From assembly GCA_016787065.1 (NCBI GenBank), contig JAEUVD010000002.1, forward strand, positions 1 through 64,000: a stretch of DNA of 64,000 nucleotides, read 5' to 3'. The translations under genes were made by a program, and so were the position numbers. The notes beneath the pieces were generated by a model. It saw only the letters and a list, made by a program, of their open reading frames with translations. It did no database searches and was not told the origin of the DNA. Origin of the DNA: Chitinophagaceae bacterium (GTDB lineage Bacteria; Bacteroidota; Bacteroidia; Chitinophagales; Chitinophagaceae). Position 1 is the first letter of the stretch, and each line of letters opens with the position of its first letter. This document shows, one piece after another, positions 24,340-32,900 of the stretch.

Positions 24340-26658
24340 TTAAAAGTTGAAATTATACGTGATACTTGGAACCCAACGGAAGAGCGCTGTTTTAACTGCG
24401 CGTGTTTTACTCGGATCGTCAGGATCATCTTCGAATGTAATGGTGTACGCGTTTTGTCGGCCATAGGCATTATACAAACTAAAGTTCCAAGAGCCTTGCC
24501 AACGCTTATGTTTCTTGCCTTCGCGCGTAGCACTTAAATCCAATCGGTGATACAACGGCATACGATATCCATTTCTTTCGGTATAGTAAAACGTGGTTTG
24601 TCCGTTGATCGAATATTTTCCACTCGGAAAGGTTACCGCATTTCCAGTGTAGAGCACGAAGTTCGACGCTATATTCCACTTCTCATTCAACTGATACATT
24701 CCTACCAAGGCTAAATCATGCGTTCGATCTTGCTTAGCAGGGTACCATTTATAATCATTGATATTATTTACTTTTCTTTCGGTTCTTGACAAGGTATAAC
24801 TTATCCAACCTGTGAACTTTCCTTTCTTCTTCTTAAAAAATAATTCTACGCCATAGGCTCTTCCTCGACCAAAAAGTAATTCGCTCTCAATATCCGGAAC
24901 GGATTGTAAGTCTGCACCATTTTTATAATCTACCTGATTCTGCATGTCCTTATAATAAACCTCACCACTGAATTCATAGGTATTATCTTTGAAATTTCGG
25001 AAGTACCCCGCGCTAACCTGATCGGCAACTTCCGGTTTAATATTATAGCTGTTACCAATCCACGCATCGGTCGGACTCGTTGTAGCGGAGTTACTCAACA
25101 AGTGAAGATTTTGTGTGTTGCGAGCATACGCCATTTTGAAACTACTGGTTTCATTCAATAAATAATTCATTGAAATACGAGGTTCCGGATTAATAAACGT
25201 TTTTCCGAATTCGCCTTCTTTCAAAACAACCGATTTGGTTATTTGCCCATTGTCGTAAACATTATATGTATCTCCACCTAAAATGGTAAAGAAGGTTAAG
25301 CGAACACCATAATCAACGGTGAGTTTATTATTGAAAGAATACGTATTGTTAGCGTATGCCGCATACTCTAACGATTTTCTTGCTGTATTGCCGGGTTGGT
25401 TGAATACCGCAGCATCTCCTTCAAAACGGCTCGGGGTTAGCGTATGATGAATTACGTTTAAACCAAAACGCCAGAAATTTTTGGCATTTCGGAAATACTG
25501 AAATTCTTGTTTCAAATTCACATCTTTAATTTCCGAACGGATATTGAATTTGATATTGCCTCCTTGAATAGCAATATTGTAGTTATAGTCGGAATAAATT
25601 AAAGATGTATTAGAGAACACTTTTGGATTGATGATACTATTCCATCGTATCGTTCCGGTTTTGTTACCCCAATCAATCCCAAACTGATCACCAAGGCCGA
25701 GTACATCTCTTCCGAAATAACCAGAAAGAAACACCCGATTATTTTTATTGATACGATAATTGGCCTTTGCATTCAAATCGTAGAAGTATAAACGGTTCTC
25801 TTTAAATTGTTCTGTAGCCTTCAAAAACACATCGGCATAGGTGCGTCGGCCGGCTATTAGGAAGGAAGATTTTTCCTTTTGAATCGGACCTTCAATACGT
25901 AATCGACTACTGATTAACCCAATACCACCACTGGCATGATACGATTTATCGTTTCCTTCTAACATTTTCACATCTAATACCGATGCGAGTCGGCCTCCAT
26001 ACTGAGCGGGGCTATTCCCTTTAATTAAAACCGCATCCTTAATTGCATCACTGTTGAAGGTGCTAAAGAAACCAAGAAGGTGGGAAGCATTATAAACAGG
26101 GGCTTCATCTAATAAAATTAAATTTTGATCGGCTGAACCACCGCGCACGAAAAAACCACTATTCCCTTCGCCGGCACTTTTTACACCGGGTAATAATTGA
26201 ATGGTTTTAAGTACATCCTTCTCACCAAACAGTACCGGTAGTTTAGCAATTTCTTGAATATTTATTTTTTCCAAACCCATCGTAGTTTGGGTTACATTTT
26301 CGTTTTGTTTTTTAGCTGAAATTTTTACCTCCTTTACTTCTTTCCCTTTCAATGCAAGCACCCAATCAAGTTTCATTGGTTTATCTAAGGTGATAGTTTG
26401 TTGCGCTTCTTCGTACCCTAAATAACTAACCTTCAGCGTGTAGGTGCCTTTAGGTAAGGATAACGAATAGAATCCATATTCATTCGATTTAGCACCAACA
26501 TTATTCATATCTGCTACCCGTATGGAAGCTCCCAATAATTCCTCTCCGGATAATTTATCGCGAACAGTTCCGTTGATGGTAAATTTCTCCTGAGCGAAAG
26601 AAGGAAGATGGATAATTAAAAACGTAAGGAATACAAGAATTGTCCTAATCAAATTCAT
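24340..26658 (-). CDS. TonB-dependent receptor with carboxypeptidase-like N-terminal domain
   Basis: A 772-residue outer-membrane receptor. It has a signal peptide (MNLIRTILVFLTFLIIHLPS, about 22 residues), a carboxypeptidase-regulatory-like beta sandwich (about 27-110; INGTVRDKLSGEELLGASIR, KGTYTLKVSYLGYE), and a plug domain (about 120-240; LPVLFGEKDVLKTIQLLPGV, FFVRGGSADQNLILLDEAPV). The rest is a 22-strand barrel ending in an aromatic C-terminus (WVPSITYNFNF). It imports a ligand using TonB energy. It is shorter than SusC proteins (about 1000 residues) and is of the class that pairs with DUF4249 lipoproteins. The ligand is unknown. It is the first gene of the operon with the lipoprotein. 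Confidence 0.93.
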   Translation of the reverse strand: MNLIRTILVFLTFLIIHLPSFAQEKFTINGTVRDKLSGEELLGASIRVADMNNVGAKSNEYGFYSLSLPKGTYTLKVSYLGYEEAQQTITLDKPMKLDWVLALKGKEVKEVKISAKKQNENVTQTTMGLEKINIQEIAKLPVLFGEKDVLKTIQLLPGVKSAGEGNSGFFVRGGSADQNLILLDEAPVYNASHLLGFFSTFNSDAIKDAVLIKGNSPAQYGGRLASVLDVKMLEGNDKSYHASGGIGLISSRLRIEGPIQKEKSSFLIAGRRTYADVFLKATEQFKENRLYFYDLNAKANYRINKNNRVFLSGYFGRDVLGLGDQFGIDWGNKTGTIRWNSIINPKVFSNTSLIYSDYNYNIAIQGGNIKFNIRSEIKDVNLKQEFQYFRNAKNFWRFGLNVIHHTLTPSRFEGDAAVFNQPGNTARKSLEYAAYANNTYSFNNKLTVDYGVRLTFFTILGGDTYNVYDNGQITKSVVLKEGEFGKTFINPEPRISMNYLLNETSSFKMAYARNTQNLHLLSNSATTSPTDAWIGNSYNIKPEVADQVSAGYFRNFKDNTYEFSGEVYYKDMQNQVDYKNGADLQSVPDIESELLFGRGRAYGVELFFKKKKGKFTGWISYTLSRTERKVNNINDYKWYPAKQDRTHDLALVGMYQLNEKWNIASNFVLYTGNAVTFPSGKYSINGQTTFYYTERNGYRMPLYHRLDLSATREGKKHKRWQGSWNFSLYNAYGRQNAYTITFEDDPDDPSKTRAVKTALFRWVPSITYNFNF

Positions 26659-26784
26659 AGCTAAATCAAAATGCGCTGCGAAGATAAAGGCTTGAAGAAT
26701 GCAATATTTTGTTTAATGTTTCTTCGGAATAATTTAACAAATTATCATGCCTTGACATTGCTTCGAAATATAATGCCCGGTATA

Positions 26785-26814
26785 TAAAAAGAAAAAGTCT
26801 GCTCGAAAGCAGAC
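26785..26814 (-). terminator. Terminator of the DUF1761 gene
   Basis: A perfect 7-bp stem (GTCTGCT/AGCAGAC) with a 4-nt loop CGAA. Read on the minus strand it is followed by TTTTTCTTTTTATAT. It lies about 30 bp beyond the stop codon of the DUF1761 gene. Confidence 0.85.
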
Positions 26815-26842
26815 CATTCCTTGTGTTTGTTTGGTGTTGAAA

Positions 26843-27361
26843 TTATTTCCAAACTGCCAGTATGATACCCATAATACCGACGGTAAGAATCCAGTATCCG
26901 GCATTAATAAGCATATACTTCCAGCTTTTGCGTTCAAATAATCCGTTAGTTATTATCAGCGGTAGAATAAAAAACAATCCGGTAATAACTAAGGCATGGG
27001 CGAAACCGTGCGTCCAACGACTGGTTGTAAATTCCGGACGATCGGCAACGAGTTTCTTGTATGTTTCTTGCCAGGCTTTAGCCTCCATTTTTTCCGCTTC
27101 GGAGCCACTTTTTTCAACATACCAGGTGGCACCTTGAACGTAAGAATCGTGGGTAGCAATGCTATTAACATACATCGACATAAGGAAGCTACATATCAGG
27201 GAAACAGCAAAAATCACGATCATGTTCGCGCTTTTCATTTTATCATCACTTACACCGGCTTCACGTTGCCAAACGGTTCCGAAAAGCTTTGGATGATACC
27301 AAATAAAACCCATGAGCATAGGAACAAGGGCTGTAACAATAATTGCAAGGAAATTAGGCAT
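26843..27361 (-). CDS. DUF1761-family membrane protein
   Basis: A 172-residue integral membrane protein with four predicted helices: LAIIVTALVPMLMGFIWY (about 4-22), MIVIFAVSLICSFLMSMYV (about 48-66), a third around 118-135 (ALVITGLFFILPLIITNG) and a fourth at the C-terminus (YWILTVGIMGIILAVW). The family motif FIWYHPKLFGTVWQRE is near 19-34, and the segment between helices 2 and 3 is soluble and K/E-rich. DUF1761 proteins are small membrane proteins of unknown function in many bacteria. It is preceded by atpC on the same strand, but a strong terminator between the genes suggests separate transcription. Confidence 0.85.
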   Translation of the reverse strand: MPNFLAIIVTALVPMLMGFIWYHPKLFGTVWQREAGVSDDKMKSANMIVIFAVSLICSFLMSMYVNSIATHDSYVQGATWYVEKSGSEAEKMEAKAWQETYKKLVADRPEFTTSRWTHGFAHALVITGLFFILPLIITNGLFERKSWKYMLINAGYWILTVGIMGIILAVWK

Positions 27362-27394
27362 AAAAAAAAATTTGCCTTAAATGTATAAGGCAAA
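27362..27394 (-). terminator. Terminator of atpDC
   Basis: A perfect 9-bp stem TTTGCCTTA/TAAGGCAAA with a 6-nt loop, followed on the minus strand by a run of nine T residues. The T run ends exactly at the ATG of the DUF1761 gene, so the terminator tail also forms its translation initiation region. Confidence 0.8.
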
Positions 27395-27434
27395 CTTCAA
27401 TTTTGCAAGTGTTAATCCAGAAAGCTAAGGTTAT

Positions 27435-27692
27435 TTATTTAACCGTTTCTGCTCCCTCTATCAACACAATAGTTTTATTTGAGCTCATTTCAACAAAACC
27501 ACCTTGTATTTTGTAAACTTCGATGTTGTTGTTTTTGTCTTTAAGAATCTTCATTTGTCCGTTACCTAAAGCCGCAACAATAGGTGCGTGGTTATCTAAC
27601 AACTCAAAATATCCGCTAACACCTGGTAGTTGAACGCCGTAAACATCGCCATTAAAAATCTTACGTTCCGGAGTTAATATGTCTAAATGCAT
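27435..27692 (-). CDS. atpC: F1-ATPase epsilon subunit (short form)
   Basis: An 85-residue protein matching the N-terminal beta-barrel of the F1 epsilon subunit: MHLDILTPERKIFNGDVYGV, QLPGVSGYFELLDNHAPIVA, IQGGFVEMSSNKTIVL. The family normally has about 130 residues; this gene lacks the C-terminal helical hairpin involved in ATPase inhibition. Bacteroidetes commonly have such short epsilon subunits, so this is not a truncation. It lies 78 bp downstream of atpD on the same strand and in the same operon, and a terminator follows. It belongs to the rotary stalk on the cytoplasmic side of the membrane. Confidence 0.93.
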   Translation of the reverse strand: MHLDILTPERKIFNGDVYGVQLPGVSGYFELLDNHAPIVAALGNGQMKILKDKNNNIEVYKIQGGFVEMSSNKTIVLIEGAETVK

Positions 27693-27770
27693 GTTGTTTA
27701 AATTTGTTGATGAGTTAAAGTGACAGGTAGGATTTGATTGTTCTTTTTACAGGAAATCCTATTTATCACA

Positions 27771-29318
<1,548 letters not shown>

Positions 29319-29330
29319 TTAAAATTTGCG

Positions 29331-29360
29331 CAAAAGTAAGGGTTCGATCCTGAAATACAA
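29331..29360 (-). promoter_or_regulatory. Promoter of the atpD-atpC operon
   Basis: On the minus strand TTG (29358-29360), a 19-nt spacer and TACTTTTG (29331-29338) match the Bacteroidetes -33/-7 consensus. It leaves a leader of about 48 nt before the atpD ATG. Confidence 0.6.
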
Positions 29361-29437
29361 AAGAAGTTCACTTATGATTTAGAATAAAAAGTTGTGAAGG
29401 GAATATGTTTTCGTATGATCTAGGTGTAACGCCTTCT

Positions 29438-29469
29438 ATAAAATAAAAAGGCCGCCTTTTGGGCGACCC
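29438..29469 (-). terminator. Terminator of the frameshifted T9SS gene
   Basis: A stem of GGTCGCC with GGCGGCC (one T-G pair), loop of 5 nt, followed on the minus strand by TTTTTATTTTAT. It lies about 25 bp beyond the gene's stop codon and upstream of the atpD promoter. Confidence 0.75.
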
Positions 29470-29492
29470 GTTTTATATTAAACTAAACTAGC

Positions 29493-30226
29493 TTATTGTT
29501 TTATGAACGACGCTGATTGTGTTTGTCCGTTTACATTACCCACTAACAAATACATTCCTGAAGTTAACGAAGTTAAATCAACACTTACATAATCTCCTAA
29601 ATTGGTTTGAGTTGCATTTACAACTTGTCCAAACATATTCAATACCTTAACAGAAGTAACACCAGAAACATTAATTTGTGAAGTTGCCGGGTTTGGATAA
29701 CAATTCAGGGATGTTTTTTCAACTTGAGTTATCGAAGTTGGGAAAGAACCCGGAACAGAATAGGTTGCGGTATTCCATTGATCTTGACCGTCATCGTTAT
29801 TATCATTATTTACGGCATTACCCACCGCACTAAAGTTTATGGTTGTTGTTCCAGACGTAGGCGCTTTCCAAGTGAACGACCAAGTATTCGTAGCAGAAAC
29901 GGAATTATGCGTGATTTGAGTTTTTGGGTATTCGTTTTCGAACCCGTACCCGCAGTAAACTGTCCGCCAGAGCAAAGAATATTAAATCCACCGTGGGTTA
30001 GACTAGAATTAGTAATAGTGAAGGTAAGATTATAAGTTTGTCCGGCAACATATGTAGCAGGTAACCCGGTAAGAGAAACCGATGTACTGCTGTTAGCAGA
30101 GGTGCCATGACATGTTCCACAAGAAGTTCCGTTGTTGTAGTACCCGGTATTTTCTGAGGTGGTTGTAGTAAAAATAAGAGCAAGGGTTCCGAAAAGGAAG
30201 AGAGAAGATAAAATTTTAAATTTCAT
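29493..30226 (-). pseudogene. T9SS type A protein with CxxCH (choice-of-anchor V type), apparent frameshift
   Basis: One gene split over two frames. The first frame (30226 to about 29925) encodes a signal peptide (MKFKILSSLFLFGTLALIFT), then the CGTCHG heme-type motif and a beta-domain start (LTGLPATYVAGQTYNLTFTI, GGFNILCSGGQFTAGTG), as in choice-of-anchor V proteins. The second frame (from about 29925 down to 29493) continues it (TQITHNSVSATNTWSFTWKA, then DQWNTATYSVPGS) and ends in a type A T9SS domain (NCYPNPATSQINVSG, KVLNMFGQVV, GMYLLVGN). The switch is near the AAAAA run at 29921-29925 (+ strand TTTTT). Without the shift the product would be about 245 residues. It may be a genuine mutation, a programmed shift or a sequencing error; no classical slippery heptamer is visible. 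Confidence 0.7.
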
Positions 30227-30514
30227 TATATATTTTTTTCGGTTCAAATATAGGGTGAAGTACTTCAATTTTCAAAGGCTCTAGCTGTGACAATACTCAA
30301 GTTTTGAGGTATTGTGGCGTTTTAGACTTTTCTTCGAACTCCAGCAAGAAACTTAATGATCTATTGAATATAGGTAGAAAGGCAGGCAAGACAGGGTTGC
30401 ACAGCGATTCATTCATATTAAATATAAAAATATATAAAATTATTTTAAAAAAGCAGGTTACCTATTTCCAAAACGCCAACTAATGGTAAATCAAACAATA
30501 AAAATTAAATAAAA

Positions 30515-30748
30515 ATGAAAAGTTTAGTAAAATTCTCAATCTTCGCTTTAGCTTTAGGTTTCTTCGCTTCATGTGGTGAAACAGCAACTGAACCAGCTGC
30601 TACAGAACCAGCAACAGAACAAGCTGCAACTCCAGCTCCAGAAGCTACTCCAGCTCCAGAAGCTGCTGCTCCTGCTGCAACTGATTCTGCTGCTCCAGCT
30701 CCAGCTCCAGAAGCTGCTGCTCCTGCTGCTGATACAACTAAGCACTAA
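30515..30748 (+). CDS. Small Ala/Pro-rich lipoprotein
   Basis: A 77-residue lipoprotein. The signal MKSLVKFSIFALALGFFASC ends in the lipobox FASC. The mature part has no folded domain and is built of short repeats (TEPAATEPATEQ, PAPEATPAPEAAAP, APAPAPEAAAPAADTTKH). It is acidic with a final KH and probably spans or lines a surface as an extended spacer. No family is recognised. A strong terminator follows the stop codon, so it is monocistronic. Because it is low-complexity, other frames look open, but this one has the signal, the lipobox and a clean end. Confidence 0.78.
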   Translation: MKSLVKFSIFALALGFFASCGETATEPAATEPATEQAATPAPEATPAPEAAAPAATDSAAPAPAPEAAAPAADTTKH

Positions 30749-30781
30749 TATTGACGTTCAGATAACTGAAAATATTACCTC

Positions 30782-30812
30782 AAATGCCACCCAAACGGGT
30801 GGCATTTGTTTT
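30782..30812 (+). terminator. Terminator after the Ala/Pro lipoprotein
   Basis: A perfect 11-bp stem (AAATGCCACCC/GGGTGGCATTT) with a 4-nt loop, followed by GTTTTTC. It is 34 bp beyond the stop. The core (GCCACC/GGTGGC) is reused in the terminator at 63131-63157. Confidence 0.9.
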
Positions 30813-30839
30813 TCATTAATAAAATCGTAAAAAAATTGT

Positions 30840-30870
30840 TTGGCTGCAAGGCAGGAACACCCTACATTTG
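30840..30870 (+). promoter_or_regulatory. Promoter of rpsF-rpsR-rplI
   Basis: TTG (30840-30842), a 20-nt spacer and TACATTTG (30863-30870) match the Bacteroidetes consensus. Transcription should start near 30877, leaving a leader of about 95 nt that contains the stem at 30882-30935. Confidence 0.6.
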
Positions 30871-30881
30871 CAATCCCTTAG

Positions 30882-30935
30882 AAACCGGCCTTTCAGAAAT
30901 TTATTTCCTGATTGTCCGATATAGTACGCCGGTTT
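30882..30935 (+). promoter_or_regulatory. Candidate S6:S18 autoregulatory leader
   Basis: AAACCGGC and GCCGGTTT form a perfect 8-bp closing stem around about 38 nt that includes a CCG (TGTCCGATATAG). It sits 37 nt before the rpsF ATG and downstream of the promoter. Leaders of rpsF-rpsR operons in many bacteria carry an RNA bound by the S6:S18 complex with a conserved CCG in an internal loop; the position and content fit. The internal pairing was not modelled. Confidence 0.45.
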
Positions 30936-30971
30936 AAGGTAAAACGTTGTAAACATTAATACTATAAATAA

Positions 30972-31340
30972 ATGAACAGTTACGAACTGATGGTCATTTT
31001 TACTCCTGTGCTATCCAACGAGGAGTTTAAAGCAGCCCAAAAAAATCTTAAAAAATTCATTACCGATAATGGTGGTGAAACCGTTGGCGAGGACGCTTGG
31101 GGTTTAAAATCATTCGCTTATCCGATTGATAAAAAAACAACAGGATTATACTACGTTCTTGAGTACAAAGCAGAATCTACCTTCAACAGCAAATTCCAAA
31201 TTCAAATGAATCGTGATGAAAGTATCATGCGTCACATGTTTACTTCATTGGATAAACACGCTGTAGCTTACAATGCGCGCAAGCGTAGTGGTGAAAAAGT
31301 AGAAAAAACAATTTCTGAACCTGAAAAAACGGAGGCATAA
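30972..31340 (+). CDS. rpsF: Ribosomal protein bS6
   Basis: A 122-residue bS6, a small-subunit protein that binds 16S rRNA together with bS18. The N-terminus [20 protein letters not shown], the central [20 protein letters not shown] and [14 protein letters not shown] match the family. The C-terminus is a K/E-rich tail ([17 protein letters not shown]). First gene of an operon with rpsR (2-bp gap) and rplI, led by a candidate autoregulatory element. Clear call. Confidence 0.97.
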   Translation: MNSYELMVIFTPVLSNEEFKAAQKNLKKFITDNGGETVGEDAWGLKSFAYPIDKKTTGLYYVLEYKAESTFNSKFQIQMNRDESIMRHMFTSLDKHAVAYNARKRSGEKVEKTISEPEKTEA

Positions 31341-31342
31341 TC

Positions 31343-31606
31343 ATGGCAAAAAATGATATAAAATACTTAACTACCAACCGAGTAGCGGTTCGTGAAAAGA
31401 AATACTGCCGTTTCAAGAAAATGGGAATTCATTATATCGATTATAAAGATCCTGAGTTCTTGAAAAAATTCTTAAACGATCAAGGTAAGATTTTACCTCG
31501 TCGTTTAACCGGTAACTCCATGAAATTTCAACGTAAAGTGGCTGTAGCAATTAAAAAAGCTCGTCAGATGGCTATTTTACCATTTGTAACTGACCTCTTA
31601 AAGTAA
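31343..31606 (+). CDS. rpsR: Ribosomal protein bS18
   Basis: An 87-residue bS18 of normal length. It carries the conserved [18 protein letters not shown] block and the C-terminal [20 protein letters not shown]. It binds the 30S platform next to bS6, and its gene starts 2 bp after rpsF, so the two partners are made together. Only one cysteine is present, so no zinc site. Secure. Confidence 0.97.
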   Translation: MAKNDIKYLTTNRVAVREKKYCRFKKMGIHYIDYKDPEFLKKFLNDQGKILPRRLTGNSMKFQRKVAVAIKKARQMAILPFVTDLLK

Positions 31607-31613
31607 AACCATC

Positions 31614-32060
31614 ATGCAAATCATTTTAATTAAAGATATAGACAATTTAGGTTCGGTGAATGAGGTAGTAACCGTACGTGCGGGTTATGCTCGTAATTAT
31701 TTGATTCCTCAGAAATATGCGATTGAGGCTTCTCCTTCAAACCTGAAAATGGCTGAAGAAAAAGCTAAAGTAAAGGCTAAACGCGAAAATGCGCTTTTAG
31801 CTGAAATCGCTAAAGTTGCCGATGTATTGAAGGCTTCTCCAATTAAAGTTGGAGCAAAAACCGGAACAAGCGGAAAAATTTTCGGATCAGTTACTTCTAT
31901 TCAAATTGCTCGCGCAATTAAAGAACAAAAAGGCTACGAAATCGATCGTAAACGAATTAGTATCCTCGACGAAGTAAAAGAAGTTGGTTCACACAAAGCA
32001 AATATCGATTTCGGAAACAGTAATGTAATCGAATTAGAATTTGAAGTTGTTGGCGAATAA
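31614..32060 (+). CDS. rplI: Ribosomal protein bL9
   Basis: A 148-residue bL9. The N-terminal rRNA-binding domain (LIKDIDNLGSVNEVVTVRAG, YARNYLIPQKYAIEAS) is joined by a long K/A/E-rich helix to the C-terminal domain (GKIFGSVTSIQIARAIKEQK, DFGNSNVIELEFEVVGE). It ends the rpsF-rpsR-rplI operon and is followed by a strong terminator. Confidence 0.96.
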   Translation: MQIILIKDIDNLGSVNEVVTVRAGYARNYLIPQKYAIEASPSNLKMAEEKAKVKAKRENALLAEIAKVADVLKASPIKVGAKTGTSGKIFGSVTSIQIARAIKEQKGYEIDRKRISILDEVKEVGSHKANIDFGNSNVIELEFEVVGE

Positions 32061-32087
32061 ACTCAACGTCAATTTATATTATCAGGA

Positions 32088-32116
32088 ACCGGGTTTAACA
32101 GACCCGGTTTTTTTTA
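32088..32116 (+). terminator. Terminator of rpsF-rpsR-rplI
   Basis: A perfect 8-bp stem AACCGGGT/ACCCGGTT with a 7-nt loop and a following run of six T. It is 28 bp beyond the rplI stop. The remaining interval to 32364 holds nothing I recognise. Confidence 0.9.
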
Positions 32117-32364
32117 TGAACACAGTTACGCATTTGCTTCATCACCTTAATAACTGCTCCACAAACAATTCTGATTTTAGTGTCTATCGTTGTACGAATA
32201 CATCCTTCCTAAGAGCCAGCCGAAACGAATGCCTTCACAACGTATCGCACATTGTATATATGCCTTTTTGATAGTGCATAAACAACACGACAGCTCGTTT
32301 ACCGGAAAAGGTTTACAAGCATAGGAAATGGATTTAAGTGCCTTAGGAAAATTTACCTTTACTA

Positions 32365-32895
32365 TTAGGCTAATTGATAGATCTCCTGACTATTTCTACC
32401 ATAACCATCATAATCTAACCCATAACCCACTACAAATTTATTTGGAATCTCAAAGCCAACATAATCCACTTGTAATTCATGTTGCAAAGCTTCGGGTTTT
32501 TGTAATAGTGTACAAATTTTGATACTAGCTGGCGACATTTTTTGTAGAGATGGAATAAAAGCCGACAACGTTTTACCCGTATCTACTATATCTTCGATTA
32601 ACACCACATCACGACCGCTTAAGTCTTCTTCTAATCCTATAGCTGTAATAACAGTTCCCGTAGAAGTGGTTCCTTTGTACGAGGCGAGTTTAATAAAGGA
32701 AATTGTAGAGGGTGTGCTAATGCGTTTATATAAATCGGATGCAAACATAAAAGAACCATTCAAAATACCTATGAACAGTGGGTTTCGACCCAGATAATCT
32801 GCACTAATCTGCATTGCTAATTGTTCAATTTTATCTTGTATCATTTCTGATGTTAAGAAGGGAACAAATGTTTTATCCAATACCTGAATGCTCAT
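32365..32895 (-). CDS. hpt: Hypoxanthine phosphoribosyltransferase
   Basis: A 176-residue purine salvage enzyme that transfers ribose-5-phosphate from PRPP to hypoxanthine (and often guanine). The PRPP loop VVLIEDIVDTGKTL (about 96-109) with the acidic pair is clear. The N-terminus has LFIGILNGSFMFASDLYKRI, the flexible-loop region is SYKGTTSTGTV and the base-binding end is KFVVGYGLDYDGYGR. The length is usual. It is the last gene of a five-gene operon and starts 5 bp after the glucosaminidase gene; the link with that gene is likely only co-transcription. Confidence 0.93.
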   Translation of the reverse strand: MSIQVLDKTFVPFLTSEMIQDKIEQLAMQISADYLGRNPLFIGILNGSFMFASDLYKRISTPSTISFIKLASYKGTTSTGTVITAIGLEEDLSGRDVVLIEDIVDTGKTLSAFIPSLQKMSPASIKICTLLQKPEALQHELQVDYVGFEIPNKFVVGYGLDYDGYGRNSQEIYQLA

Positions 32896-32900
32896 ACCGG

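Noticed and set aside
27435..27692. atpC as a truncated gene
   Set aside because: Short epsilon subunits lacking the C-terminal hairpin are common in this phylum and the frame ends cleanly.
29921..29925. Programmed -1 frameshift
   Set aside because: There is no X-XXY-YYZ heptamer in the zero frame and no downstream structure was seen, so mutation or error is preferred; the call is left open.
30573..30830. Second frame of the Ala/Pro gene (Gln/Leu-rich)
   Set aside because: The frame has no signal peptide and its bases follow the GCT/CCA repeats of the genuine frame.
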